A stretch of 64,000 bases of DNA from an uncultured Paracoccaceae bacterium (GCA_947489445.1 CANLDN010000004.1:307147-371146), one strand, 5' to 3'; shown: positions 41,791 through 50,427, counted from the stretch's first letter. Numbers and translations are program-made. The notes: generated from the sequence alone by a model not told the origin.

Positions 41791-42764
41791 CCTGAGCCGA
41801 TCAATGCGCCTGCCGCAAAGACCAACGCGCCGCCCAATACGACCTGAAATATTGCCCGGAACCACGGCGTTTGCATATAGCGGTTTTGGATCCAAGCGAT
41901 CGCCCAAAGCTCAACAAACACGACGATCAACGCAATGATCGTGGCTGTCCAGAAATCGGGAATCAGATAGGGCAGGGCATGACCAAGCCCGCCAATCGTG
42001 GTCATGACGCCAGCCGCAAGCCCGCGTTTGTAGGGCGACCCGCGCCCGGATATCTGGCCGTCATCGGATGCGGCTTCTGTGAACCCCATCGAGATACCGG
42101 CACCGACCGATGCGGCCAGTCCGACCAGAAATGTGGTCCATGTATCCTGCGTGGCGAATGCGACCGCAAAAATCGGGGCAAGGGTGGACACCGATCCATC
42201 CATCAGCCCGGCTAGTCCCGGCTGAACCCATGTCAGTACGAACTGACGATGGGCGGCACCTTCCTCTTGTGATCTTGTTTGCCCGTCCAGATGTGTGTCG
42301 GCCAAAGCGTCGGCTTTCTCCGAGTGGCCCGCCTCTGCTGCCGCGAGGTCACCCAGCAATTTGCGCGTTGCTGCATCCGATGTGTTCGCTGCCGCCGTTT
42401 CGTAAAAGCGTTGAGCGTCTAGCTCCATTTGGGCCGCTTCATCGCGGATGCGTTCCAGTCCAAGATTTTCGACCAGCCACACCGGTCTGCGAGCGTAAAA
42501 GCCAGACACATGTTCGCGCCTGATGAGGGGAATAACGTCGCCAAACCTATCTTGATGCAAGTCTATGAGGCGACGGCGATGCTCATCCTCTTCCGCTGCC
42601 ATGCCGCCAAACACTGCAGCCGAGGCGGCATAATCTTCGCGCAGCATCTCTGCATAGGAGCGATAGATGCGCGCATCATCTTCTTCTGACGAAATGGCCA
42701 AAGCCAAAATTTCCTGTTCAGACAAGTCTTTGAACCGTCGTCGGTTTGCAAATCCCGGGATCAT
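41787..42764 (-). CDS. mbfA: MbfA-type membrane-bound ferritin / VIT1-like iron exporter
   Basis: A 325-residue protein: the first 160 residues are a rubrerythrin-like ferritin domain with metal ligands in SSEEDDARIYRSYAEML, AAEEDEHRRRL, QMELDAQRFYE and AEAGHSEKADAL. The C-terminal 150 residues are a VIT1/CCC1-type membrane domain (LAGLMDGSVSTLAPIFAVAFAT, SVGAGISMGFTEAASDDGQISGRGSPYKRG). This fusion is MbfA, which exports iron and protects against iron and peroxide stress in alphaproteobacteria. An Irr-type box lies 17 bases upstream of the ATG. The end overlaps the GNAT gene by 4 bases on the other strand. Confidence 0.92.
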   Translation of the reverse strand: MIPGFANRRRFKDLSEQEILALAISSEEDDARIYRSYAEMLREDYAASAAVFGGMAAEEDEHRRRLIDLHQDRFGDVIPLIRREHVSGFYARRPVWLVENLGLERIRDEAAQMELDAQRFYETAAANTSDAATRKLLGDLAAAEAGHSEKADALADTHLDGQTRSQEEGAAHRQFVLTWVQPGLAGLMDGSVSTLAPIFAVAFATQDTWTTFLVGLAASVGAGISMGFTEAASDDGQISGRGSPYKRGLAAGVMTTIGGLGHALPYLIPDFWTATIIALIVVFVELWAIAWIQNRYMQTPWFRAIFQVVLGGALVFAAGALIGSG

Positions 42765-42780
42765 ATTCGTGCTCGCATTG

Positions 42781-42795
42781 TTAGAACGGTTCTAA
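42781..42795 (-). promoter_or_regulatory. Irr-type iron control element in front of mbfA
   Basis: TTAGAA-CGG-TTCTAA is a perfect inverted repeat, ending 17 bases before the mbfA start codon. It matches the form I know for Irr-binding iron control elements in alphaproteobacteria. In this family Irr represses mbfA when iron is low, and relief follows heme-driven Irr loss. Sequence match only; binding is inferred. Confidence 0.75.
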
Positions 42796-42831
42796 GGTAA
42801 TTGCTTTTTGTACAGGGGCAAGTCTAAAAAG

Positions 42832-42847
42832 TGAACTGATCTGTTCA
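42832..42847. promoter_or_regulatory. Palindromic operator 1 (TetR-type, weaker)
   Basis: TGAACTGATCTGTTCA: arms TGAAC and GTTCA around TGATCT. It lies in the region between mbfA and the exported-peptide gene and shares the core AACTGATCNGTT with operator 3. It could serve either divergent gene; ownership is not settled. Confidence 0.5.
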
Positions 42848-42860
42848 TTTTTCCTTGCCA

Positions 42861-42882
42861 AACTAAACTGTACGGTTTAGTT
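42861..42882. promoter_or_regulatory. Palindromic operator 2 in the exported-peptide promoter
   Basis: AACTAAAC-N6-GTTTAGTT is a perfect inverted repeat. It lies right after a possible -35 (TTGCCA, 42,855-42,860) and covers the spacer and start of a possible -10 (TAGTTA, 42,878-42,883). That placement is typical of a TetR-family repressor site. Confidence 0.7.
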
Positions 42883-42915
42883 AAGAATCAGAAAGAATTG
42901 GAAAGGAAAGCCGTG

Positions 42916-43104
42916 ATGAAACGAATAACTACCACTCTTTTGACTGTTGCAGCCCTAAGCGCCGCTGCCCCCGTAGCTGCCCTGTCGGTTTCGATTGATT
43001 TTCCAAATCTGACTTACCCGCCGCAGCCTGCACCTGATGCAACACAGGGCTGTGCTGACTTAACGACATTGAATGGCGACGCTTGCACGACTACGTCCAA
43101 GTGA
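42916..43104 (+). CDS. Small exported peptide, TetR-regulated
   Basis: A 62-residue protein from ATG 42916 (GAAAGG upstream). Signal peptide MKRITTTLLTVAALSAAAPVAA; the mature part is about 40 residues, Pro/Thr-rich, with two Cys (TQGCADLTTLNGDACTTTSK) that could form a disulfide. No family was recognised. Its promoter holds a strong palindromic operator related to that of the TetR gene 100 bases downstream, so it is probably a target of that regulator. A bacteriocin-like or signalling role is possible but unsupported. Confidence 0.55.
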   Translation: MKRITTTLLTVAALSAAAPVAALSVSIDFPNLTYPPQPAPDATQGCADLTTLNGDACTTTSK

Positions 43105-43166
43105 TGCTATCGGCGATGGAGTCTCTCATCCCCGTGGTTCCATCGCCGCAATATCCTTGCTCGAAT

Positions 43167-43182
43167 TAAACTGATCAGTTTA
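43167..43182 (+). promoter_or_regulatory. Palindromic operator 3 in the tetR promoter
   Basis: TAAACTGATCAGTTTA is a perfect 16-bp palindrome between a possible -35 (TTGCTC, 43,157-43,162) and -10 (TATGAT, 43,181-43,186), 28 bases upstream of the TetR start codon. The layout suggests negative autoregulation. Confidence 0.72.
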
Positions 43183-43209
43183 TGATGAAGGCCCATAGGG
43201 GAGGACACG

Positions 43210-43833
43210 ATGCCAGACGGCACCATTGAACCAAAAAAAGGCCGGAAATTTGATCAGGTGCTGGAAGGCGCCCGAAATGTATTTCTGTCCGACGGGTTCG
43301 AGGGCGCATCCGTCGATGATATTGCGCGCGCGGCGGGCGTGTCCAAAGCCACCTTGTACAGCTACTTTCCTGATAAGCGCTTCCTGTTCATGCAGGTCGC
43401 GAAAACAGAATGTTGCAGGCAGGCTGATACGGCAATTGAGTCAATTGACATGGGTGCGCCAGTGCGAACCGTGCTGAACGACATCGCCTGCCAGATGATT
43501 GATTTCATGACATCTGAATTCGGTCAGCGAATTTTCCGCATCTGCGTGGGCGAAAGCGACCGCTTTCCTGAATTGGGCCGCGAGTTTTATGAAAGTGGGC
43601 CAATGATGATCCGCGATCGGCTTGTTGAGTATTTCGAGAAGGCTGGTGCCCGGAATGAGTTGGATATTGACGATAAGTTGCTTGCCGCTGAACAGTTCCA
43701 CGAACTATGCAAGGCAGATTTGTTTCCCCGTATGGTCTTTAATATGACCGATGAATTCACCAAGGCTGAAAAGATGCGGGTGGTGAATGGTGCAGTGGAC
43801 ATGTTCATGGCGCGGTATGGCGTAAAGCCGTAG
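43210..43833 (+). CDS. TetR/AcrR-family transcriptional regulator
   Basis: A 207-residue regulator. N-terminal helix-turn-helix: ARNVFLSDGFEGASVDDIARAAGVSKATLYSYFPDKRFLFMQVAK, the canonical TetR block. The ligand domain is helical (MGAPVRTVLNDIACQMIDFMTSEFGQRIFRICVGESDRFPELGREFYESGP), like TetR C-terminal domains of the AefR/AcrR C-type. An AGGGGAGGA ribosome-binding site precedes ATG 43210. It likely binds the palindromes at 43,167 and 42,861. Confidence 0.93.
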   Translation: MPDGTIEPKKGRKFDQVLEGARNVFLSDGFEGASVDDIARAAGVSKATLYSYFPDKRFLFMQVAKTECCRQADTAIESIDMGAPVRTVLNDIACQMIDFMTSEFGQRIFRICVGESDRFPELGREFYESGPMMIRDRLVEYFEKAGARNELDIDDKLLAAEQFHELCKADLFPRMVFNMTDEFTKAEKMRVVNGAVDMFMARYGVKP

Positions 43834-43837
43834 CGAT

Positions 43838-44854
43838 TTAAGATGTCGTGGCAGCAATTGTCGCAAAGATACGTAGTTCCTCGTCCGAGAATGCATCGCT
43901 CTCGTCATCCATGGCGAGGCCGTTCAAAGCATAGGCGAAGGATACATCTGCACCTTTGTCGTACCAGATGCCGCCGTTGAACCCATAGGCATTGCCGAAG
44001 TGACCAATCAATGGCCGCGGGTAAAAGTTTGGATTCTCAAAAATCTGTAGCCCCGCACCATAGCTTTCAAAAACACCATCCAGATAATCACCTGGTCCCA
44101 TCCTGGGTGTCCAAAGCGGTGTCGTATCTGCATTGCGGAGCTGCTCTGCCAATTGCAGCATACCGGCTAATGAGAGCCGTAATCCACCTTGGGGGGAGTA
44201 GACGGCGGGGTGGTTGGCCTTAGATACTGGCGCAATATCCTCATCAATCTGCGGCAGAAATTGACCGCCGGCCTTGCGGTAAGTCGCGAGCCTATGGGCG
44301 CGGTCAGCGGCGTTGACACCAATCCAATTGAACCCGCCTGGTGTTGGCAAAAATGATTGCACTATATCCGGGAAAGACTGATTACTGAGTTGTTCAAGCA
44401 CTGCGGCCAATAGGATGTAGCCTAGATTGCAATATGAGAAGCGGGCACCCGGTGCGCCTTCATGTATCGCCCGAGTGTTGCACCATTCCGTCAGATCAGC
44501 ATCCGCTGGGACAAGATAACCGGCAGCGTCGGTCAGTCCCGCGCTATGGCTTGTGACCATTCCCAAGGTGATCGGTTGATCTGGATAGGCCGGGTTACGC
44601 AAGCGCCAGCCAAGCAAGTCCGAGATATCGTGATCCCATGTTGTGGTCTCTGCTTTGACCAAGGCTGCAATAGACTGCCCGACAATAACTTTTGAGATAG
44701 AGGCGACACGGAACATGCTGTCTGTATTGGCCGAGATGCCCTTAGCCGTACTGCTGGCCAAATGTTTGGTATCTGCTGTCGTCACGCCGATCCCGCAAAA
44801 CGCAAAAGGCCCGGTCAGTGACCGGGCCAATGCGTTCAGATCATCAGTCTTCAA
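43838..44854 (-). CDS. Serine hydrolase of the beta-lactamase/DD-peptidase fold
   Basis: A 338-residue protein with the penicillin-binding-fold motifs: S-x-x-K in [13 protein letters not shown]-x-N in [14 protein letters not shown], and a C-terminal [12 protein letters not shown] (replacing KTG). This is the class C-like/esterase EstB family of serine hydrolases. No signal peptide is evident, so it probably acts in the cytoplasm as an esterase rather than as an antibiotic-degrading enzyme. Its start overlaps the end of the formaldehyde dehydrogenase gene (ATGA at 44,851-44,854), a place where S-formylglutathione hydrolase genes are often found. Confidence 0.83.
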   Translation of the reverse strand: MKTDDLNALARSLTGPFAFCGIGVTTADTKHLASSTAKGISANTDSMFRVASISKVIVGQSIAALVKAETTTWDHDISDLLGWRLRNPAYPDQPITLGMVTSHSAGLTDAAGYLVPADADLTEWCNTRAIHEGAPGARFSYCNLGYILLAAVLEQLSNQSFPDIVQSFLPTPGGFNWIGVNAADRAHRLATYRKAGGQFLPQIDEDIAPVSKANHPAVYSPQGGLRLSLAGMLQLAEQLRNADTTPLWTPRMGPGDYLDGVFESYGAGLQIFENPNFYPRPLIGHFGNAYGFNGGIWYDKGADVSFAYALNGLAMDDESDAFSDEELRIFATIAATTS

Positions 44855-45963
44855 AACTCGACCACGGCCCGGATGCTTTCACCTGCATGCATTAGGTCGA
44901 AACCCTTGTTGATATCATCAAGGCTTAGTTTGTGTGTGATCATCGGATCAATCTCGATCTTGCCTTGCATGTACCAATCCACGATCTTGGGCACATCCGT
45001 CCGGCCAGATGCGCCGCCAAAGGCCGTGCCGCGCCAGCTTCGTCCTGTGACCAGTTGGAAAGGACGTGTGGAAATCTCTGCGCCCGCGGGCGCAACACCA
45101 ATGATGATGCTTTCGCCCCAGCCTTTGTGTGCAGCTTCCAATGCGGTGCGCATGACCTGCACATTGCCTGTGGCATCAAAGGTATAGTCAGCGCCACCAC
45201 CTGTCAGTTCAACAAGGTGGGCCACCATATCGCCGGATACATCTTTGGGGTTCACAAAGTCGGTCATACCGAAATGTGTCGCCATCTCGACCTTGCCGGG
45301 GTTAAGATCGACGCCAACAATTTGATCAGCGCCTGCCAGCCGCAGACCCTGGATCACGTTCAGGCCGATCCCACCGAGACCAAACACGATGGCGCGGCTG
45401 CCGATCTCTACCTTGGCCGTGTTGATCACAGCGCCGATGCCGGTCGTGACACCGCATCCAATATAACAGATCTTGTCGAATGGGGCGTCCTCGCGGACTT
45501 TGGCTAGCGCAATTTCGGGCAGCACAGTGTGGTTGGCGAATGTCGAACAGCCCATATAGTGCAGGATTGGTGTCCCATCCAACATTGAAAAACGCGATGT
45601 ACCGTCAGGCATCACGCCGGCACCTTGGGTGCTACGGATTTTCTGGCACAGGTTCGTCTTTGGGTTCAGACAATATTCGCATTCACGGCATTCGGGCGTG
45701 TAGAGGGGGATAACATGATCGCCGGGCTTCAGGCTGGTCACACCTTCGCCCACCTCGACCACAACACCGGCACCTTCATGGCCCAAAATGGCCGGGAACA
45801 TCCCCTCTGGATCAGCGCCTGACAGGGTGAATTCGTCGGTATGACAAATGCCCGTCGCTTTGATTTCAACGAGAACCTCGCCCGCCTTGGGTCCCTCCAG
45901 GTTTACTTCCATCACTTCGAGTGGCTTGCCCGCCGCCATTGCAACCGCCGCACGTGTCCGCAT
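44851..45963 (-). CDS. adhI: S-(hydroxymethyl)glutathione dehydrogenase / class III alcohol dehydrogenase
   Basis: A 370-residue zinc-dependent dehydrogenase that oxidises S-hydroxymethylglutathione (formaldehyde detoxification). Motifs: catalytic Zn ligands C in [13 protein letters not shown] in [16 protein letters not shown] in GCGVTTG; structural zinc Cys cluster in [22 protein letters not shown] motif [18 protein letters not shown]; terminal [20 protein letters not shown]. It shares a 4-base overlap with the serine hydrolase and faces the I78 inhibitor gene at 46,074 with about 110 bases between. Confidence 0.95.
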   Translation of the reverse strand: MRTRAAVAMAAGKPLEVMEVNLEGPKAGEVLVEIKATGICHTDEFTLSGADPEGMFPAILGHEGAGVVVEVGEGVTSLKPGDHVIPLYTPECRECEYCLNPKTNLCQKIRSTQGAGVMPDGTSRFSMLDGTPILHYMGCSTFANHTVLPEIALAKVREDAPFDKICYIGCGVTTGIGAVINTAKVEIGSRAIVFGLGGIGLNVIQGLRLAGADQIVGVDLNPGKVEMATHFGMTDFVNPKDVSGDMVAHLVELTGGGADYTFDATGNVQVMRTALEAAHKGWGESIIIGVAPAGAEISTRPFQLVTGRSWRGTAFGGASGRTDVPKIVDWYMQGKIEIDPMITHKLSLDDINKGFDLMHAGESIRAVVEF

Positions 45964-46073
45964 GTTTCTGTCTCCCTTTTGTCCGAGTGACGATCAGGCA
46001 AAGACCGCGAAAATTCAACCATGCAGTTACGCCTCTCTTGCTAATGATGCCGGGCACGAGGCAAGATGATGGT

Positions 46074-46337
46074 ATGAAACGTCTTTTTATTCTTGCGGCC
46101 CTCGCGGGCTGCACTGCACCGCAACCATCGCTCCCTCCGATGTTAGAAGACACATGCAATGCGAATGAGTATCCCGCGCTGATTGGTCAGGATGCGACGA
46201 CGCTTGAGAAGGAGTTGATCCTTGGGATGGTGCGGGTCATCCGCCCCGGTGATTTAGTTACACAGGATTTCAGGCCAACGCGGATCAATTTTGGCATCAA
46301 CGCTGACAACAGGATTATTGAGATATCCTGCGGTTGA
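46074..46337 (+). CDS. I78-family peptidase inhibitor lipoprotein
   Basis: An 87-residue protein with a lipoprotein signal (MKRLFILAALAGC, lipobox Cys at residue 13). The mature part matches the I78 (elastase/subtilisin inhibitor) family: NEYPALIGQDATTLEKEL, VRVIRPGDLVTQDFRPTRINFGINADNRIIEISCG, with the conserved R-x-I-x-P-G and R-I-N pattern of the inhibitory loop. It probably guards envelope proteins from proteases. ATG 46074 is chosen because the signal peptide starts there. Confidence 0.88.
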   Translation: MKRLFILAALAGCTAPQPSLPPMLEDTCNANEYPALIGQDATTLEKELILGMVRVIRPGDLVTQDFRPTRINFGINADNRIIEISCG

Positions 46338-46371
46338 CGCTCTTAACGTGTGAACAAATCTGCATTATTTG

Positions 46372-46430
46372 GGGGATGAAAGTCCCCGATGTCACGAACT
46401 GGGTGGGGGCTATTGACCGCGACATCGGGG
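46372..46430 (+). repeat. Inverted repeat with two mutually exclusive hairpins
   Basis: CCCCGATGTC (46,384-46,393) is an exact inverted match to GACATCGGGG (46,421-46,430), with a 27-base loop. The same CCCC can instead pair with GGGGA at 46,372-46,376. It sits in the 239-base gap upstream of the DUF2794 gene. The competing pairings resemble an attenuator or riboswitch layout, but there is no U-tract. Confidence 0.4.
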
Positions 46431-46576
46431 TAGCATTTCGCTATGGGTTATGTATCGCGTGCAGTTGTGTTCCGAGTTGGTAAGTGCTGAGGCGGCGCAA
46501 TGGTCATTTTGAGGCAGAACAAAGGCATGGCCGTAAGAACGCTTGATTTTCAAGGCAATCGGCGCAAATCTGCCGT

Positions 46577-46912
46577 ATGACCATGCATCCTCCCAGCCCG
46601 TTTCAGGCACCTCTTCAAGTCGCTTTTCACCGTACAGAGCTTAACGTGATTCTCAGCCTTTATGGCCGAATGGTTGCTGCTGGCGAATGGCGTGACTATG
46701 GTATCTCATCGCTAAGAGAGGTCGCAGTTTTTTCGGTTTTTCGACATACAGCGGAAAACCCGCTTTACCGTATAGAAAAACGGCCCAAGCTGCGCTTAAG
46801 GCAGGGGCAATATGCGGTGATTGGGATGGATGGCCAAATCCTGAAACGCGGCAGTGATCTGCGTCAGGTGCTGCGCGTATTGGAGCGGAAATTGATCCGG
46901 GCGGTTGAGTAG
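46577..46912 (+). CDS. DUF2794 family protein
   Basis: A 111-residue cytoplasmic protein: VAFHRTELNVILSLYGRMVAAGEWRDYGISSLREVAVFSVFRHTAENPLYRIEKRPKLRLRQGQYAVIGMDGQILKRG. This is DUF2794, conserved across alphaproteobacteria and of unknown function. It starts at ATG 46577, about 240 bases after the I78 inhibitor gene. No partner gene is evident. Confidence 0.88.
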   Translation: MTMHPPSPFQAPLQVAFHRTELNVILSLYGRMVAAGEWRDYGISSLREVAVFSVFRHTAENPLYRIEKRPKLRLRQGQYAVIGMDGQILKRGSDLRQVLRVLERKLIRAVE

Positions 46913-46983
46913 GCGACAGGAACTTTAGTGGACTGAACGCCGACGCATCAATCGGCCAATTTTTACTCTCTGATGATCTTTTA

Positions 46984-47799
46984 TCAAAGCCGTTTGCGTG
47001 CCAATACCTTGCCGTCACCCTGCGCCTCAATCCGCAAAACCGCCTTTTCAATAGGTTCATAGACCGTGGCCATATGATGGGCGTTGGCGTGGATCATCGT
47101 ATCTGCATCGACCATCATACCAACGTGACCTTTCCAGAACATCAGGTCGCCGCGTTGCAGGGCGGTATTGAAATTCCGGCCCAAACCTTCGCACTGCATA
47201 TCGCTATCGGCGGGGCAGGCGATACCGCAGGCGGTCAGGCTCGCGGCCACCAACCCTGAACAGTCGATGCCACGGGTGGAGTTGCCACCCCAAAGGTAAG
47301 GCACCCCAAAATGAAGCTGCGCGACAGTTACAGGGTCGGTGAATGGACGATCCAGCGCACGCAGATGACTTTTGGGCACGAAGCCCACGTTGGTTTCGAA
47401 GAATTTGCGTCGTTCGTTGGTTACAGTGACGCGTGCGCCAAAGGGTAACGCAAATTGCGCAACTGACCTAAAGTCTTCCTCGCTGTAGGCATGGGTGGCG
47501 ACGGTTACGACTGAGTGTGTCGGAGGCAAAGGTTCAGTCAGATCATGCGTTGGTATATACCCCACATAACCGTCTGTAGACTGCACAAATGACCAACCGT
47601 CACGGTCTTCGAACACCTCGACACTTGCGCCTAGCAACAATTGCCGATCCCGTGGGCCACCGGGGGTAGCGCATAAATCAGTGACCACACGCGACAGCAT
47701 CATTGGCCGTCCGATCACATAGCTTTCCGCCTCGACCTTGCCCGCCAGATGCATGGCTGCCACCCGGCCATTTGCAGGGGTGAGGCGCCGGTCGGTCAT
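46984..47799 (-). CDS. NlpC/P60 (C40) cell wall peptidase with N-terminal SH3 domains
   Basis: A 271-residue protein. Residues 1-150 contain two bacterial SH3-like segments (LLLGASVEVFEDRDGWSFVQSTDGYVGYIP; FALPFGARVTVTNERRKFFETNVGFVPKSHL). The C-terminal 120 residues are an NlpC/P60 domain: catalytic Cys in GIDCSGLVAASLTACG, His in GHVGMMVDADTMIHANA, then an H in ANAHH. It cuts peptide cross-links in murein. No signal peptide is seen, so it may act on recycled fragments. ATGA overlap with the M17 aminopeptidase gene suggests co-regulated peptide turnover. Confidence 0.9.
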   Translation of the reverse strand: MTDRRLTPANGRVAAMHLAGKVEAESYVIGRPMMLSRVVTDLCATPGGPRDRQLLLGASVEVFEDRDGWSFVQSTDGYVGYIPTHDLTEPLPPTHSVVTVATHAYSEEDFRSVAQFALPFGARVTVTNERRKFFETNVGFVPKSHLRALDRPFTDPVTVAQLHFGVPYLWGGNSTRGIDCSGLVAASLTACGIACPADSDMQCEGLGRNFNTALQRGDLMFWKGHVGMMVDADTMIHANAHHMATVYEPIEKAVLRIEAQGDGKVLARKRL

Positions 47800-49175
47800 A
47801 GACTTAACAGTTCAGGAAGGGCTTCAAGCACGGCGCGGGCCCCCATGCCAACCCCGCCTTTGGGACGGGACGGGGCGGCGGTCGGCTGCCAGCCGTAGAT
47901 ATCAAAATGGATGTAAGGGCTTTCCACAAAGCGGCGCAGGAATAGTGCGGCGGTGATGCTGCCGGCCATACCGCCTTTGGGTGCGTTATCCAAATCAGCG
48001 ATGCCGGGCTCGATCATAGCCTCGTAAGGCTCATGGAATGGCATGCGCCAAACTGGGTCCGCGACGGTCCTCGCTGCTTTGCTCAACGCAGTGGCATGAT
48101 CATCGTTATCAGTGAAAAAGGGCGAAAGGTCTGGGCCAACCGCAACCCGCGCGGCCCCTGTCAAAGTCGCCATGGAGACCACAAGATCCGGCTTATCCTC
48201 ATCCGACAGGGTCAGTGCGTCAGCCAGAACCAACCGCCCCTCTGCATCGGTATTGTTGATTTCAACCGTTAATCCCTTGCGCGAAGTCAGGATATCCTGT
48301 GGACGATAGGCGTTACCATCAATGCCGTTTTCAACGGCCGGGATCAGGACGCGCAATTGTAGAGGCAGCCCAAGAGCCATGATCATATGCGCGAGGCCCA
48401 ACACAGTTGCAGCCCCGCCCATGTCTTTCTTCATCAAACCCATGGAACTGCCCGGTTTGATGTTCAATCCGCCGGTGTCAAAACACACACCCTTGCCCAC
48501 CAGTGTTAGTTTCGGTCCAGCATGTCCCCAACGCAAATCAAGCAGCCGGGGTAAACGCGTCGACGCCCGGCCAACGGTATGGATCAAAGGAAAATTTGAC
48601 GGGATCAGGTCATCACCGGTTGTCACGTTCAGCGTGGCGTCGTGATCGTTGGCCAAGGCCCGGGTGGCTTCTTCCAGCTCGTCAGGGCCCATGTCGAACG
48701 CTGGCGTATTGATCAAATCCCGGGTCAGTGCCTCACCATTTGCGATGATGGCAATGCGGTCTACTGCAATATCCTTGGGAGCGACAAGTTGTGCAATATC
48801 GCCAGTAGGTTTGCGATATCGATCGAAACTATATCCGGCGAGCAACCAGGCGAGCGCGGCTTCTTCGAGTGCGGCGCCTACCAGTCCACTCGCAATCCTG
48901 TAGGTGCCTTTTGGCAGGTTCTGCGCGGCTTTACCCATAAGGAACCGACCCCGCGCGCGTTCTGCCGCGGTGCCATTGCCAATCATAACCTGTTCAATCT
49001 GCCCATCAACATCGGGCAGCATGAGAACCTGACCGAGTTTCCCAGTAAATCCCTGCGATTTGGCCCATGATTGTGACGATAAAGGCAGGTCAGCGATCAC
49101 TTGATCGGTTTCGTCTTCTGTGACGACATGAACGGGTATTGCGGCATCAGTGTGCGCGGCAAAGGCAAGGGGCAT
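47796..49175 (-). CDS. Leucyl aminopeptidase family protein (M17)
   Basis: A 459-residue M17 aminopeptidase. Metal-binding and catalytic blocks: VGKGVCFDTGGLNIKPGSSMGLMKKDMGGAATVLGLA, IDGNAYRPQDILTSRKGLTVEINNTDAEGRLVLADAL (the NTDAEGR signature), and MATLTGAARVAVG. It removes N-terminal residues from peptides with two metal ions. It starts the operon with the NlpC/P60 peptidase. Length matches the alphaproteobacterial branch with a short N-terminal domain. Confidence 0.94.
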   Translation of the reverse strand: MPLAFAAHTDAAIPVHVVTEDETDQVIADLPLSSQSWAKSQGFTGKLGQVLMLPDVDGQIEQVMIGNGTAAERARGRFLMGKAAQNLPKGTYRIASGLVGAALEEAALAWLLAGYSFDRYRKPTGDIAQLVAPKDIAVDRIAIIANGEALTRDLINTPAFDMGPDELEEATRALANDHDATLNVTTGDDLIPSNFPLIHTVGRASTRLPRLLDLRWGHAGPKLTLVGKGVCFDTGGLNIKPGSSMGLMKKDMGGAATVLGLAHMIMALGLPLQLRVLIPAVENGIDGNAYRPQDILTSRKGLTVEINNTDAEGRLVLADALTLSDEDKPDLVVSMATLTGAARVAVGPDLSPFFTDNDDHATALSKAARTVADPVWRMPFHEPYEAMIEPGIADLDNAPKGGMAGSITAALFLRRFVESPYIHFDIYGWQPTAAPSRPKGGVGMGARAVLEALPELLSL

Positions 49176-49249
49176 AAATCATCCTGTTAGTTCTGTTTGC
49201 GACAGAGTAACCGGCCCTCACGTCTCTGCAAGGTGTTATGGCGCTAACC

Positions 49250-49666
49250 CTAATGCTCGCGAAAATTCCAAACTTCTGAAACGGCAACATCAAAGCTGCG
49301 CTCTAATCTTGCGACGGTTGCCTGCAATGCAACACCGTCACCATTTTGCACACAGTTAACAACATGATTGGCTGAAATCGCCACCTCTGTCAGGCCGATC
49401 TGCTCGGCGACAAGCCCGATACGGCGTGCCGGTTTGAGCATCTTTTCAAAATCACAGCGCGCCAGTTCCTGCTGCAGCATGTCCAGACGCATCGCGACAT
49501 CCTCCAGAATGCGGCAGACAAGTTCCTCGGCATCAGCACTGTCTTTTTCCGCAAACAGGCGGTTGAGTGGCGCAGGATCGAAATGTAGCTGATCGGGACA
49601 GCGCAGGACGACAACGTCAAGATCAGGCTCGGGCGCGGTGGCCAGAAGAGATGTGATATTTTCCAT
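49250..49666 (-). CDS. Small helical protein of unknown function
   Basis: A 138-residue acidic protein, fully helical by eye: LFAEKDSADAEELVCRILEDVAMRLDMLQQELARCDFEKMLKPARRIGLVAEQIGLTEVAISANHVVNCVQNGDGVALQATVARLERSFDVAVSEVW. The pattern (helix, R-R-I-G-x-x-A, then long helix) resembles an HPt-like bundle, but the phospho-accepting His is not evident. It is divergent from the carbonic anhydrase at 49,780. No function is assigned. Confidence 0.6.
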   Translation of the reverse strand: MENITSLLATAPEPDLDVVVLRCPDQLHFDPAPLNRLFAEKDSADAEELVCRILEDVAMRLDMLQQELARCDFEKMLKPARRIGLVAEQIGLTEVAISANHVVNCVQNGDGVALQATVARLERSFDVAVSEVWNFREH

Positions 49667-49779
49667 ATTTCAGGTCTTAGTTCATCAAGGTTCCCAGAAG
49701 GTTGAAACGAGACGCAAAAATCGCTCGAAATTCTCGAAAATGCGACGTATCTCAGAGCAACACTGCGAGGGACATAATA

Positions 49780-50427
49780 ATGAAATACGCACGCGCGCTG
49801 CCCGCTTACCTTGTCAGCCGATATCACGGTTGGAAGGCCACGACATATGCAGAGAACAAAGGCTGGTATCACAGGCTGGCTGAAGACGGCCAGCATCCCA
49901 GGGCGATGGTGATTTCCTGTTGCGATAGTCGGGTGCATGTCACGTCAATCTTTGGTGCCGATCAGGGCGAGTTCTTCATTCACCGCAATATTGCCAACCT
50001 AGTCCCGCCGTATAATCCTGACGGTAAATATCACGGCACCTCTGCGGCGGTTGAATATGCGGTGGGGACACTCAAGGTCGCCCATCTGATTGTATTGGGG
50101 CATTCCGGCTGCGGTGGTGTTGAAGGCTGCTATAATATGTGCGCGGGTCATGCCCCCGAACTTGAAGCCGCAAGCAGTTTTGTTGGTCGCTGGATGGAAA
50201 TTCTGCGCCCGGCATACGAACAGCTGCCCAACGGCGATGACGAGACCCGCAAGCAGGCATTGGAAAAGTCTTCGGTTTTGATATCGCTGAACAATCTGAT
50301 GAGTTTTCCTTTCGTCCAACAGGCCGTCGCCGATGACATGCTGTCGCTGCATGGCCTTTGGCACGACATTGGCGAGGGTGGCCTGGAAGTTTATGACCCC
50401 GAGAACAATAATTTTGTTGTGATTTAA
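49780..50427 (+). CDS. Beta-class carbonic anhydrase
   Basis: A 215-residue beta-carbonic anhydrase interconverting CO2 and bicarbonate. Zinc ligands: C47 in SCCDSRV (C-x-D-x-R), H108 and C111 in LGHSGCGGVEG; the ISLNNLMSFPFVQQAV and LSLHGLWHDIGEGGLEVYD blocks are family-typical. Start 49780 has GCGAGGGACATA upstream; the longer frame from 49,702 looks non-coding. It is followed by sbtA and sbtB, so it likely feeds or buffers bicarbonate taken up by that transporter. Confidence 0.94.
   Translation: MKYARALPAYLVSRYHGWKATTYAENKGWYHRLAEDGQHPRAMVISCCDSRVHVTSIFGADQGEFFIHRNIANLVPPYNPDGKYHGTSAAVEYAVGTLKVAHLIVLGHSGCGGVEGCYNMCAGHAPELEAASSFVGRWMEILRPAYEQLPNGDDETRKQALEKSSVLISLNNLMSFPFVQQAVADDMLSLHGLWHDIGEGGLEVYDPENNNFVVI

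Noticed and set aside
43838..44854. Antibiotic beta-lactamase
   Set aside because: The fold motifs are present but there is no signal peptide, and the third motif is not KTG; esterase-like serine hydrolase is the safer call.
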